Positions 25,118-33,655 of a stretch of 64,000 nt of DNA are shown piece after piece. The DNA lies in NCBI RefSeq assembly GCF_042887685.1, contig NZ_JBHVOS010000021.1, positions 1-64,000 on the forward strand. Direction: 5' to 3'. The translations under genes and the position numbers were made by a program. The notes beneath the pieces are model-generated. The model saw only the letters and a list, made by a program, of their open reading frames with translations, did not search any database and was not told where the DNA came from. How positions within the stretch are numbered: position 1 is the first letter of the stretch; every line of letters begins with the position of its first letter. The DNA is from Oerskovia sp042887685 (lineage in GTDB: Bacteria > Actinomycetota > Actinomycetes > Actinomycetales > Cellulomonadaceae).

Positions 25118-25283
25118 GGGCGTCCACGGGCGCAGGCCCGGGCAGGTGTGGACGTCGTTCGACGCGACCCCGCAGCGAGGCACGGGCGCGCCGGAACAGC
25201 ACGAGCGGCCCGGACCGAGGTCAAGACGGTCCGGGCTGAGGGTGCGAGCACCAGGTTACGCCGAAGGGGTGACAAGGGGCGCG
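25118..25283. repeat. 165-bp structured direct repeat, copy A
   Basis: This stretch, in the mfd leader, is repeated in the same orientation at 29424-29588. Three shared stem-loops can be drawn: CGTCCAC/GTGGACG (25121-27 with 25148-54), an inner GGGC/GCCC hairpin (25128-31 with 25136-39) and a perfect 10-bp stem GCCCGGACCG/CGGTCCGGGC (25208-25236). The last could act as a terminator or attenuator for mfd. See copy B for the compensatory change. The rest of 25089-25468 shows no gene. Confidence 0.85.
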
Positions 25284-25390
25284 ACGGCGCGACCGCTCGT
25301 TTCAGCCCACCTCCCGGGCTCGCGAAAAGTTCGTTCCGCCAACGACCGCTCCGTGTCCCCGAATCCCGTAGCAGAACATGCACCAAAGAA

Positions 25391-25414
25391 TCTCCTCGCC
25401 AATTGTTGAGGAGA
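25391..25414 (-). terminator. Possible terminator after the immunity-gene region
   Basis: TCTCCTC and GAGGAGA form a 7-bp stem with a 10-nt AT-rich loop (GCCAATTGTT). It lies just beyond the last small open frame of the Rhs island and before mfd, where the minus-strand toxin/immunity transcript should end. Confidence 0.4.
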
Positions 25415-25468
25415 CGCATTCGCCAATAGCACCGGGAGAACCAGGTGCAAGAATGCCCTCGCAACAGA

Positions 25469-25741
25469 TCAGGAAAATCGCCTCACGCCATGGATGATCG
25501 GCCCCTGCGGACGCGAATACCCCTTCTTTCCTCCGATCACACTCGAAGCAAGGCCCGACACCAAGAGCGCATGATAGAAAACAATTTCACCACCATCACC
25601 ATTCACACACTTGGAGACACTCCGACCACGAAACCAGGTCACAGCATTGCCCCCAACCCTCATACCATAACGGTCGCCGCAGAGGTCGAATCTAGCATTA
25701 GCGCTTTGTGGCACGAGTTCATCAAGGAGGGCAATACTCAT
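25469..25741 (-). CDS. Small hypothetical ORF behind the immunity gene
   Basis: A possible 90-residue protein starting MSIALLDELVPQSANARFD. No family is recognised and no good Shine-Dalgarno is seen; a plus-strand frame over the same bases is about as plausible. It follows the likely immunity gene after 25 bp, so it could be a second immunity-type gene or the decayed end of one. The base composition (near 50% GC) is unlike the flanks, in line with horizontally acquired toxin/immunity DNA. Confidence 0.25.
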   Translation of the reverse strand: MSIALLDELVPQSANARFDLCGDRYGMRVGGNAVTWFRGRSVSKCVNGDGGEIVFYHALLVSGLASSVIGGKKGYSRPQGPIIHGVRRFS

Positions 25742-25766
25742 GCTCGAGGGAGGACTAGAGCTGGAG

Positions 25767-26123
25767 TCAACGAATCCCAGGCCCCTCCCCAATGAGATCC
25801 GCCACGAGTTCTATCACGTCTAGCCGCCAAATCAGATCCACATTCCCAATGCAGATTAGCAGATTTGGAATCGAGACCTCATCAAGACCCGCGCCTATGA
25901 GAAAGCCGAACGGAAGCTCTTGCCCTTCTAGCCCAAAGGGAACCGAAGGGAGGTTTTCAATCTCTTCAAAGACGTCGTCTTGTATACCATCCAGCCCGTC
26001 TTCCAGGATCTGGACTTCACCCTCTTCCAACCCTTCGATCCAGTTGAGAACTGCCGCATCAACCCGGTCTCTACCATCTTCGATCGCAATTGTGTGCGAG
26101 ACCCTCTCTGCGTCTACCCACAT
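25767..26123 (-). CDS. Putative immunity protein of the Rhs toxin module
   Basis: A 118-residue acidic protein (MWVDAERVSHTIAIEDGRD, then EGLEEGEVQILEDGLDGIQDD). Its ATG lies two bases after the stop of the basic toxin module, the arrangement typical of polymorphic toxin/immunity pairs, and the charge difference suits a direct inhibitor. No family is recognised, so the role is inferred from position, size and charge. Local GC content is clearly lower than in the housekeeping genes around. Confidence 0.6.
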   Translation of the reverse strand: MWVDAERVSHTIAIEDGRDRVDAAVLNWIEGLEEGEVQILEDGLDGIQDDVFEEIENLPSVPFGLEGQELPFGFLIGAGLDEVSIPNLLICIGNVDLIWRLDVIELVADLIGEGPGIR

Positions 26124-26125
26124 GC

Positions 26126-26560
26126 CTAGTTCACCTCCCAGTAGTAGTGCCGCACATGGATCTTTCGTCCGTTTCTGTCCATCTTATCAACATGCACATG
26201 ATCACCCGACTTGCACTCTTTTCTAAAAGTGCAGGTGTGTGGATTCTTCTTAGCATAGGCCTTCGCGGCCTGCACTGCCGCATCTCGTGACGAGTAGAAT
26301 CTTCCACTCTTTCTCATACCTCGCGCACCTGGGGCAGTCGTCCCCTTCGCATTGAAGCCCAGACTACGGGAGCCAGTCGTCCCCATCGAACTATAGGAGG
26401 GCACTCGCGTCACAAAGGGCGCGCTCCGTCGCCCCGCACTCATGCTCGGAATGTCAAGGCCGCCCTTCCTGCCCGCCTTAGCCGCGACAGAGGCAACCTT
26501 GAATCCTGCACGCACTCCCGCACCGGCGCCCACCATCTGCGCCGCCGCGCTGACGGCCAT
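26126..26560 (-). CDS. Residual open frame: Rhs C-terminal toxin module
   Basis: Beyond the TGA at 26693 the frame stays open and could restart at ATG 26560 (MAVSAAAQMVGAGAGVRAGF). This leaves a glycine-rich linker and a basic C-terminal domain of ~65 residues beginning SGRFYSSRDAAVQAAKAYAK, with Cys in HTCTFRKECKSG and clustered histidines in GDHVHVDKMDRNGRKIHVRHYYW. A small nuclease is the natural guess for such a His-rich basic tip, but I cannot name a family. The downstream gene is the likely cognate immunity gene. Whether it is translated is uncertain. Confidence 0.45.
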   Translation of the reverse strand: MAVSAAAQMVGAGAGVRAGFKVASVAAKAGRKGGLDIPSMSAGRRSAPFVTRVPSYSSMGTTGSRSLGFNAKGTTAPGARGMRKSGRFYSSRDAAVQAAKAYAKKNPHTCTFRKECKSGDHVHVDKMDRNGRKIHVRHYYWEVN

Positions 26561-29210
26561 CTCGAGAGCTTTGCCCCTGTTACCCGACGCGGCGTAGGCG
26601 ACGGCTGAGATGCCACCAGCGGCCGCACCGATCGGGCCGGGAATCCAGGACGCGACTTCGCCGACCTTCGCGATGCCCTTGACGAGGCCCTTTCAGGTGA
26701 AGGTCCCGCCGAGGTCGGTGCAGTTGACGGGGTCGGCGTTGCAGTAGTCGTAGTTGTTGGCGGAACCGCCCGCGACGGGGTCGAGGGACAGGAATCGGCC
26801 GGTGGCGGGGTGGTAGAGGCGGACGCCCATGAGGATGACGCCGGCGGGGGTGTCGGCGTTGCGTTGTGCGGCGCCGAGCCATCCGTAGCGGGCTGGTGGG
26901 GCGTTGCTCGTCGCCCCGCTGGTCATGGGCTGGGGGATGCCGAACTCGTCGAAGGACGTGAACCGCAGCTCGGTGAACGTTGCCGTGGTGGCACCGTCAG
27001 CGATGGGCAGGGTGGCAGTGATGTCGCCGTGGAGGTCCACGAGCTGGAGGACGCGCTCCCCTGTCTTGCCTGTCTGGACGGCCAGCGCACCGTCCATGCC
27101 CTCGACGTATCGGGTGAGATTGTGAGGCAGGGTCGCGTCGTTGACGATCCACGAGGGCTCGTCGCCGTCACCGTCGTAGTGATTGACGGTCTCGATGGAG
27201 TTGGCCCAGGCGTTGTTGACCCACTCGAACGTGTCCTGAGTGTCGAAGCGCATCAGGGGGTCCAGGCCCCACTGGGTGCGCTTGGTCCCGGGCACTTCCT
27301 GCGTCGCGACGAGGTCGTTGACGAAGTAGGACGTCGTGGCGGTCTTGGTGCCGTTCTCGGTCGGCATCGAGGTGATGCGTCCGAGCTGGTCGTACGCCCA
27401 CGTGTTCCCGCCAGGCTCTGTCGTGGAGACGAGGCGGTCGGCGGTGTCATAGGTCGAGGTGACCGTCGTCGCCCCGGTAATGCCCGGGCACGAGCCCGCC
27501 GCCGCTCCAGTCGCCGTCGTGAACGACGTGCGGTTGGTGTGGTTGTCGAACCCATAGGTGCGGGTCGTGCACTGGTTGGTCGCACCGGACGTGTCGTTGA
27601 CCGAGGTCAGACGCCCGAGGCGGTCATACGAGTAGTCGCGCACGTTGGCAGGGGTGGTGTGCCGGATCCACTGGCCACGGTGGTTCTCGACCACTGAGTC
27701 CGCTGCGATCACCGTTCCGTCGCTGGTCCGCGTGTAGCTGCGGGCGACCGGGACGCGGGCGGTGTCGTAGGTCATCGTGAGGGTGACCCCACCGGGCAGG
27801 GTCTGGGACTCGAGCTGACCGTCGGCTCCCCACGTCGGGATGATCGTTCCCGCGACGGAGTCGGCGAGCTTGGTGACGTACCCGCGCGGGTCAGCGGCCC
27901 GGTCGTACTCGTAGGACCGTGTGGTGCCGATCGAGTCGGTGACCTTCGTCGGTTGCCCGTACCGGTCGTACTCGGACTTCGTCCAGCCTCCGTTCGCATC
28001 GGTGTACTTGATGAGGCGACCAAGACGGTCGTACTCCTTGACCACGCTCGCGGTCTCAGCCCCCGAGGCGTTGACCGAGGCGTTCTTGACGATGTCGCCC
28101 GTCGGACCGTCGTACGTCGTCGTGGTCTTCGCGATGGAAGCACCCGCAGCCGCGGAGCTGCCCGCGATCTGCACGCCCGTGACACGGTCAGCCGCGTCGT
28201 AGGTCGTGGTCGTGGTCCGCGTGACCAGGCTCGCGCCGGTACCCACACTCTCGCTGATCACCGTCGGGGAGCCGAAGGCGTTGTACGCCTCGGTGCGCTT
28301 GACCGTCAGGTCGCTGCTCATCCGGGCCGGGTCGTGCCCGATGACCGCTCCCCCGGCGAACGTCAGGCACGGTTGCCCCGCCCACTCGGGCTTGTTCTGG
28401 CAGCGAGCATCCGAAGCCTCGGTGCCTGCAGAGTAGAAGACCGACTTCACCGTCGCCGCGTCGTTGCCCGTCGAGCCGGGCTTGCGGGACTCGACCGCGC
28501 GTCCACGAGCGTCGTAGAGGACGACCGAGGACAGGGCCGTGGGTTGTCCGGCGTCGACCGTGATCCTGGTGGCCTGCTTGTGCACCCACCCCGACGTCGG
28601 GTCCAGCGCAGGCTTGCCGTCGACCGGCGTGTACTCGTTCGTGGTCACGATCGGGTCGATCAGCAGATCGGCAAGCGGATCGGCCCCAGCGGCGAACGGG
28701 TCGATGCCCGCACTCGTGCTCCTGGTGAGCAGGTGCGCGGCAGCACCTTCCGGGTTACCCCCGTCGTAGACGTTGACGGTGCGGGGGCGCAGCAGACGCA
28801 CGTCGTTCGGATCGTTCGCGACCGCGAGCCGCTGGACCGGTCCCGTCTCGGTGAGGACGTCGAGCCCGTCAGGGCTGTAGGTCGAGCGGGAGTCCAGCAG
28901 GACCGACACCTCCGGTCCCGTCTTGTTGTCCAGACCCCAGTCCGTGAGCATCGTCGCCGCGTTCGGGAGCTTGCGCAGCGCCAGGAGGCGGTTGGTCGCG
29001 TCGAGCGTGCGCACGGTGTTGCCGAAGCGGTCGTACTCGGCCGTGTCGATGAAGCCCTCGACCGGCGCGTCCTTGCCCGCAGGGCTCGCCGTGTTGACCT
29101 CGCGCCCTGAGGAGTTCAGGTAGTGCACCGTCGCGGGCTTCTACCCGTCCTTGCCCGGCACGGTCTCCGTCGCGGTCGTGACGGCCGGGACGTCCTGCGG
29201 GCCGAAGATC
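26126..29210 (-). pseudogene. Rhs/YD-repeat polymorphic toxin, truncated and carrying two stops
   Basis: One reading frame carries Rhs sequence over ~1000 codons: many YD repeats (YDRLGRL, YDAADRV, YDTADRLVSTTEPGG), the Rhs core signature GVRLYHPATGRFLSLDPVAGGSANNYDYCNADPVN, a pre-toxin hinge (IPGPIGAAAGGISAVAYAASG) and a C-terminal toxin. It is interrupted by TAG at 29141-29143 (between GKDG and KPATVHYLN) and TGA at 26693-26695 (between GGTFT and KGLVKGIAK); frame is kept across both. Upstream of ~29210 the sequence switches to Rhs on the other strand, so N-terminal export and carrier domains are gone. Full-length Rhs proteins exceed 1500 residues. The two stops could be real mutations or sequencing errors; the truncation is real on this assembly. 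Confidence 0.85.
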
Positions 29211-29423
29211 ACGCGAAGGGGCAGCTCGTCGAGGCACGCGACCCGCGCATCGAAGCGGCGGGCGCCCCGGCGCTGATCACCAGGTACGCCTACGACGTCG
29301 CCGGTCGCCTGACGACGGTCACGGCACCGGGTGAGGAACCGTACTCGTTCGCCTACGGGCCGGGTGGTGCGTCCCGGACGGGCTCCGGCGACCTCATCGA
29401 CGCCGGTCATGGCCGGCTGGCAT
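29205..29423 (+). pseudogene. Rhs fragment in opposite orientation
   Basis: On the plus strand, about 70 codons read LVEARDPRIEAAGAPALITR, then YAYDVAGRLTTVTAPGEEPY, then SFAYGPGGASRTG, an unmistakable YD-repeat segment. It abuts the minus-strand Rhs pseudogene head-to-head at ~29205 and runs directly into copy B of the 165-bp repeat. No start, no upstream Rhs and no core are attached. It marks an inversion or recombination joint between Rhs copies. Confidence 0.75.
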
Positions 29424-29588
29424 GGGCGTCCACGGGTGCAGACCCGGGCAGGTGTGGACGTCGTTGGAGGCGACCGCAGCGAGACGCAAGCGCACCGGAA
29501 CTGCACGAGCGGCCCGGACCGAGGGGAAGACGGTCCGGGCAAAAGGTGGCGAGCACCAGGTTGCGCTGAGGGGGTGACAGGGGGCGCG
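29424..29588. repeat. 165-bp structured direct repeat, copy B
   Basis: This second copy aligns with 25118-25283 almost end to end, with a 2-bp gap and scattered substitutions. All three stems persist: CGTCCAC/GTGGACG (29427-33 with 29454-60), GGGT/ACCC (29434-37 with 29442-45) and the identical 10-bp stem GCCCGGACCG/CGGTCCGGGC (29512-29540). In the inner hairpin a C-G pair of copy A is a T-A pair here, a compensatory change. Confidence 0.85.
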
Positions 29589-29675
29589 GTGGTTGGTGGG
29601 TGCCCGTGCCGGTCGTGAAGCAGAAGCCCTGCTACGCAGGAAGCGCAGCGTGGCGTGCCAACCCGATCGACAGTG

Positions 29676-30218
29676 CTAGATCCTGGAGATCTGCTCCCGA
29701 GCGATGTCGAGCAGCCCGGGCGCGGCCATCTCGCACCACTGATCCACGTGGTCGAGGTCGGGAAGCGGAAAGAAGGCGTCACGGTTCGTCAGTCGCCACT
29801 CCAGATACCTGGAGTCGTCGAGGTACGGATCCTCTGAACGGTTCGCCAGCGGCAGGACGACACGAGCCGCACTCTCCCGCATCAGCTCGCGGTCAGGCGC
29901 GGAGAGAACATCGAGCAGCATCGTAGTCTTGTAGACGGTCGTCGCGATGTTGTACATCTCCCATCCCACCGGCCCGTAGCCCCCCTCGGCACCGACGCAG
30001 GCCATCTTTCTCATCTCGCCACCATCGATCAACGAGAACATCCGACCAACGGTCTCAAATCTCAGCCACACGGCGGCACCCCTGCCCTGGTCGTTCGACC
30101 TCACCCAACCCGAAGGCGCGCCGCTCAACCTCTTCATCCCGAGTGCCTTGAACTGACCGTCGAGGCGACGCATGACCGCAGTTCGCGCCGCCGCGCGACT
30201 GAGCAGCTGTGACCCCAT
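29676..30218 (-). CDS. Hypothetical protein next to the Rhs island
   Basis: A 180-residue soluble protein, not recognised. It starts MGSQLLSRAAARTAVMRRLD and continues FKALGMKRLSGAPSGWVRSN, which loosely recalls DUF4304-type proteins often found as immunity proteins, but I do not claim membership. GAGGGAG before ATG 30218 decides that start over the longer frame to 30311. Its neighbourhood at the edge of a polymorphic-toxin island makes an immunity role worth testing. Confidence 0.6.
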   Translation of the reverse strand: MGSQLLSRAAARTAVMRRLDGQFKALGMKRLSGAPSGWVRSNDQGRGAAVWLRFETVGRMFSLIDGGEMRKMACVGAEGGYGPVGWEMYNIATTVYKTTMLLDVLSAPDRELMRESAARVVLPLANRSEDPYLDDSRYLEWRLTNRDAFFPLPDLDHVDQWCEMAAPGLLDIAREQISRI

Positions 30219-30354
30219 CACTCCCTCACCAAGACCCTCTGCATGCCTTCTCCGCCCTGACGAGCCCCTACGGATCCTGCTCCGCTGCGTGATCCCGTCG
30301 CAATTCGGCACAAGCTGGCTGCACCACGACGATGACCCGCCACGCTCTCTTGCC

Positions 30355-31584
30355 TCAGCCCCGCCCCTCCCGCACCCGCCTGCGCACGCGCCCCGCCGCC
30401 ACGATCGCCGACAGCAGCACCCGCGACGGCCAGCTCCCCACGGCGCACGTGACCGAGACGAGGTCCACGCGGTCGGGGTAGAGCATCGTCTCGTCCGGGT
30501 ACCGGCGCGGGTCGATGCAGCTGTCGACCAGCACCGTCCCGGGCATCTCGGCGAGCAGGCGCATCCCGAGCAGCCGCCCCCACGCCCCGGGCGAGTGAGC
30601 CGACCGCGCCGGGTCGTAGGCGTCGGAGATCGAGAACACCACGCCGTCGCGCCGGACGCGCACCGCGAGGTACACCGGCTCCGCCGCCGGGCCGACCCGC
30701 AGCACGTGGGCCTCGCCGCGCTCGCGGTACGACTCGATCAGCCCCGCGAACCACTCCGCCGCACCGGGCACCACCCGCCGGGCCTCGCCTCCCTTGGCCC
30801 GGTCGCCCTTCCAGCCCGCGGCCTCCAGGTCGAGGAACTGCTCGACGACGTCCGGCTCGTCCGTCGCGTCGACGATCCGCAGCTCGTGCCCGAGCTCTTC
30901 GACGAGGTGTCGCCGCCCGCGGCGCAGGTTCTTGCGCCGCGAGGCGGACAGCTGCGGACCGAGCACGTCGCCCGCCTCCTGGCCCGCCCCTTGCCCCGGC
31001 GCCGGCGCCGACGTCGACGCCGGCCCCGGCACCCGACCCGGCACGAACGCCCCGCGCGAGATGCGGTCCCACTCGCGCACCGGCATGCCCGCGCGGGCGA
31101 AGGCCTCCAGCAGCAGCGTCGTCGTCTCCCCCGACGACCTCAGCAACGGCAGGTCGACCGCCTGGCCGAGCGCTCGCCGTCGGGCACGGAGGGCCGCGAC
31201 CAGCGACTCGACCGCGAGCCGCGGGCGGGCCGCGTCCACGAGCGGCGCGCGCAGCGCCGCGAAGCGCTCGACGAACGGCCCGTCGAGGCTCGCGTGCCGC
31301 GCGGGCCACAGGCGGTTCCGGCCCACCGTCTCGAACGGCAGGAACGCGAGCCAGCCCGAGCCGTCGGCCACGACGATCGCCATGACCGCGCGTCCGCCTC
31401 CCATGCCGCGTGCTGCCGCCCCCAGGACGGCGGGCTCGAAGTACAGGTTGGGTTCGAGCGAGGAGTCCGCGAGGCGCTGCCAGGCAGCGAGGTCCTCGCC
31501 GCCCAGGTCGGCCACGCGCACGATCCTGCTCGTGACGCCCCCCGCCGCCCGGGCCCGGCCCGTGACCTCCGCACGCGTCGTCAC
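30355..31584 (-). CDS. GNAT-fold acetyltransferase, CelD/BcsL type (paralogue 1)
   Basis: A 409-residue protein of the Acetyltransf_6 (CelD/BcsL, FemAB-like) group, thought to acylate sugars or peptides of surface polymers. Two GNAT-like halves are seen. Family landmarks are SLEPNLYFEPAVLGAAARG near the N-terminus, SRRKNLRRGRRHLVEELG, FLDLEAAGWKGDRAKGG and SDAYDPARSAHSPGAWGRLL. Its GTG overlaps the upstream gene's stop as GTGA, so it is translationally coupled to the next paralogue. A Pro/Ala/Gly-rich insertion sits in the middle. Confidence 0.8.
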   Translation of the reverse strand: MTTRAEVTGRARAAGGVTSRIVRVADLGGEDLAAWQRLADSSLEPNLYFEPAVLGAAARGMGGGRAVMAIVVADGSGWLAFLPFETVGRNRLWPARHASLDGPFVERFAALRAPLVDAARPRLAVESLVAALRARRRALGQAVDLPLLRSSGETTTLLLEAFARAGMPVREWDRISRGAFVPGRVPGPASTSAPAPGQGAGQEAGDVLGPQLSASRRKNLRRGRRHLVEELGHELRIVDATDEPDVVEQFLDLEAAGWKGDRAKGGEARRVVPGAAEWFAGLIESYRERGEAHVLRVGPAAEPVYLAVRVRRDGVVFSISDAYDPARSAHSPGAWGRLLGMRLLAEMPGTVLVDSCIDPRRYPDETMLYPDRVDLVSVTCAVGSWPSRVLLSAIVAAGRVRRRVREGRG

Positions 31585-32723
31585 CGGAAGCGCCGCGCCA
31601 CGCGTGCGACGCCGCGCATGACCCGCATGGTCAGCCGCGCCGCGAGCGTCCCCGTCACGACGGTCGACGAGACCATCGTGAGCCGGTCGGGGAACAGGTC
31701 CGTCGCGTCCTTGTAGAGCGAGGGGTTCATCGAGCTGTCGAACACCTCGACGTCGGAGTTCTCGTCGAGCCACGACAACGCCATCATGCGCCCGATCGCG
31801 CCCGGCCCGTAGCGCGCCCACTCCTCGCTGTACACGTCGAAGTAGCCGAACGCCGTGGACCCCGTGCACACGATGACCGCCATGTGCAGCAGGACCCCAC
31901 CGGCCACGAGCGCGAACACGTGAGCGCGCCCCGTCTCGGCGAAGCCCGCGAGCATCTGCGTGAACCACTCCTGCCCGCCACGGCGGCTCCGGAACCCCAT
32001 GCCGCCGCGCGCCGCGTCGCCCTTCCACCCCTGCTGCTCGAAGTCGAGGAACGCCTTCGCGATCTCCGGGTCGTCGCCCCTGTCCTCGAGGACCAGGGTC
32101 TCGCCCACCGCCCGCTCGAGGCGCCGGCGACCGCGCGCGAGCGACTTCCCGCGAGGCATCCGCTCGGCCCAGCTCCCGGGCTCCCCCTCGTCGAACCGGA
32201 CCGCACCCCGAGGGTCGCCGCCCCACGTGTGCACCGGGATGCCGCGCTCCCGGCACACCTCTCCGAGCCGCCGGCCGACCCGGCCGTCACGGGACAGCAG
32301 GTGCAGGTCGATCGCCTGCCCGAGCTCACGACGTCGTTCGTGGAACGCGTCGACCAGCGCCTCGACGGCCTCGTCGACGCGCTCACCGTCGACGAGCGGC
32401 GTGCCCAGCGGGCAGTACAGCGCCAGGAAGTCCGACCCGGTCGAGGCGTGCCGCCACGGCCAGCGCTTGTCGCCAGGGACCATCTCGAACGGGAGCGCGG
32501 CCCACCACCCGCCGGGCTCCGCCTCTCCGGGCGCGGTCCCGCCCGGGTCGTCGACGACCAGCAGCCGCAGCTCCGAGCCGCCGCTGAGCTCGCGCACCGC
32601 GGGCACCAGCATCTCGGGCTCGAAGTACGGGTTGGGCTCGGCGGAGCGGGCTGCGAGCGCCCTCCACTCCTCGATCTCCTGATCCGTCAGGTCGATGATG
32701 CTCAGCACACGGCTCCGTGCCAT
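31581..32723 (-). CDS. GNAT-fold acetyltransferase, CelD/BcsL type (paralogue 2)
   Basis: A 380-residue paralogue of the gene downstream. Matching landmarks are SAEPNPYFEPEMLVPAVREL, FLDFEQQGWKGDAARGGMGF and FDVYSEEWARYGPGAIGRMM; the conserved Trp-Lys-Gly/Ala-Asp stretch probably helps bind the acyl donor or acceptor. No signal peptide, so it should act in the cytoplasm on lipid- or nucleotide-linked glycan precursors. It is first in a two-gene minus-strand unit and divergent from the PAP2 gene. Confidence 0.8.
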   Translation of the reverse strand: MARSRVLSIIDLTDQEIEEWRALAARSAEPNPYFEPEMLVPAVRELSGGSELRLLVVDDPGGTAPGEAEPGGWWAALPFEMVPGDKRWPWRHASTGSDFLALYCPLGTPLVDGERVDEAVEALVDAFHERRRELGQAIDLHLLSRDGRVGRRLGEVCRERGIPVHTWGGDPRGAVRFDEGEPGSWAERMPRGKSLARGRRRLERAVGETLVLEDRGDDPEIAKAFLDFEQQGWKGDAARGGMGFRSRRGGQEWFTQMLAGFAETGRAHVFALVAGGVLLHMAVIVCTGSTAFGYFDVYSEEWARYGPGAIGRMMALSWLDENSDVEVFDSSMNPSLYKDATDLFPDRLTMVSSTVVTGTLAARLTMRVMRGVARVARRFR

Positions 32724-32950
32724 GAAGGACCTTCTGTCGTCCGGCGATCGCTTTCCCTGGACCTCGCGAGACCGGTGCCCGGGGCATCTGCAGTACGACG
32801 GTAGACACCGAACGACGTCGGGGCCACAGTGGGAGCACTGATTTCACCCGACCGGACTCCCCACGCCGCGCCGTCGTCGTCCGACAGTGCTCGCAGCTGC
32901 CCGCAGGTGCCCCCCAGGGGCTGCCCGACGTACTCCCAGGAAGGCTGCCC

Positions 32951-33595
32951 GTGACCACGGACGAGCTGCACGACGTCGGCACCCGCCTCGGGCGGTCGGC
33001 CCGGGTCCCGCTCCTGCTCGCGGGGGCGCTCGTGCTCGGCGCGATCTTCGCCGTGACGTACGTCGTGACCGTCCGCACGCTCGCGGGGCAGCAGCTCGAC
33101 AACGGCGCGTTCGTCTCGTGGCAGCAGCTCAACCCGTTCCTCGGGTCGTTCGCGCAGGTCCTGCGACCGGCCCTGCCCGTGGCGCTCGGGGTCGTGTGCG
33201 CGGTCCTCGGGGTGCTCGCGCTGAGGGCCCGCCGGTGGCGAGCGGTCGTGCGGGCGGTGGCCGTCGTGGTGGTCACGATCCCGCTCGCTCGCTGGCTCCG
33301 CGACGGGGCGCTCGACCGGCCGGACCTCGCCGACCTCGCCTACCCCCAGAACACCCTGCCCTCGGGGCACGTCGCGGTGACGGCCGCGCTGTGCGTCGCG
33401 GTCCTGTTCCTCTGGCCGCGCCGCTCGGGGGCCCTCGTGGCGTGGGCCGTGGTCGTGAGTCTCGTCGCGTGCGTCGCCTCGCTGCTCGAGCACGCGCACC
33501 GCCCGAGCGACGTCGTCGCGTCCCTCGCGCTCGTGGGGGCGCTCACGTGCCTGGTGCTGGCGTGCACGCAGCGTCGGGACCCCCTCACGAGGTAG
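32951..33595 (+). CDS. PAP2-family membrane phosphatase
   Basis: A 214-residue membrane protein with about five to six helices. The second and third phosphatase motifs are present as LPSGHVAVT and HRPSDVVAS, giving the catalytic histidines; the first (KxxxxxxRP) is degenerate (PLARWLRDG). In a glycan locus such enzymes recycle polyprenyl-pyrophosphate carriers or dephosphorylate lipid intermediates. GGAAGG before GTG 32951 fixes the start. The stop codon lies in the repeated word CGAGGTAG. Confidence 0.82.
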   Translation: MTTDELHDVGTRLGRSARVPLLLAGALVLGAIFAVTYVVTVRTLAGQQLDNGAFVSWQQLNPFLGSFAQVLRPALPVALGVVCAVLGVLALRARRWRAVVRAVAVVVVTIPLARWLRDGALDRPDLADLAYPQNTLPSGHVAVTAALCVAVLFLWPRRSGALVAWAVVVSLVACVASLLEHAHRPSDVVASLALVGALTCLVLACTQRRDPLTR

Positions 33596-33655
33596 AACGT
33601 CCTGCGTCGAGGTAGTACCCGCAGGGGTCTACCTCGTGCAGCAGGTCCTACCTCG
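33588..33655. repeat. Four phased copies of CGAGGTAG between convergent genes
   Basis: CGAGGTAG occurs at 33588 and 33608 on the plus strand and, inverted, at 33629 and 33648, so steps are 20, 21 and 19 bp. The first copy supplies the TAG stop of the PAP2 gene and the last supplies the TAG stop of the glycosyltransferase on the other strand. Nested pairing would make a bidirectional terminator. Confidence 0.8.

Noticed and set aside
21675..25409. A 1244-codon plus-strand frame
   Set aside because: Exact antisense shadow of mfd, without any recognisable domain.
25445..25795. A plus-strand ORF of 116 codons opposite the immunity gene region
   Set aside because: No Shine-Dalgarno, no family, and strand opposite to the toxin/immunity unit. 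The minus-strand reading is slightly better, and both are weak.
25118..29588. An insertion sequence or composite transposon bounded by the 165-bp repeats
   Set aside because: No transposase lies between or beside the repeats, and they show no terminal inverted repeats or target duplication that I can see. Kept only as a repeat pair.
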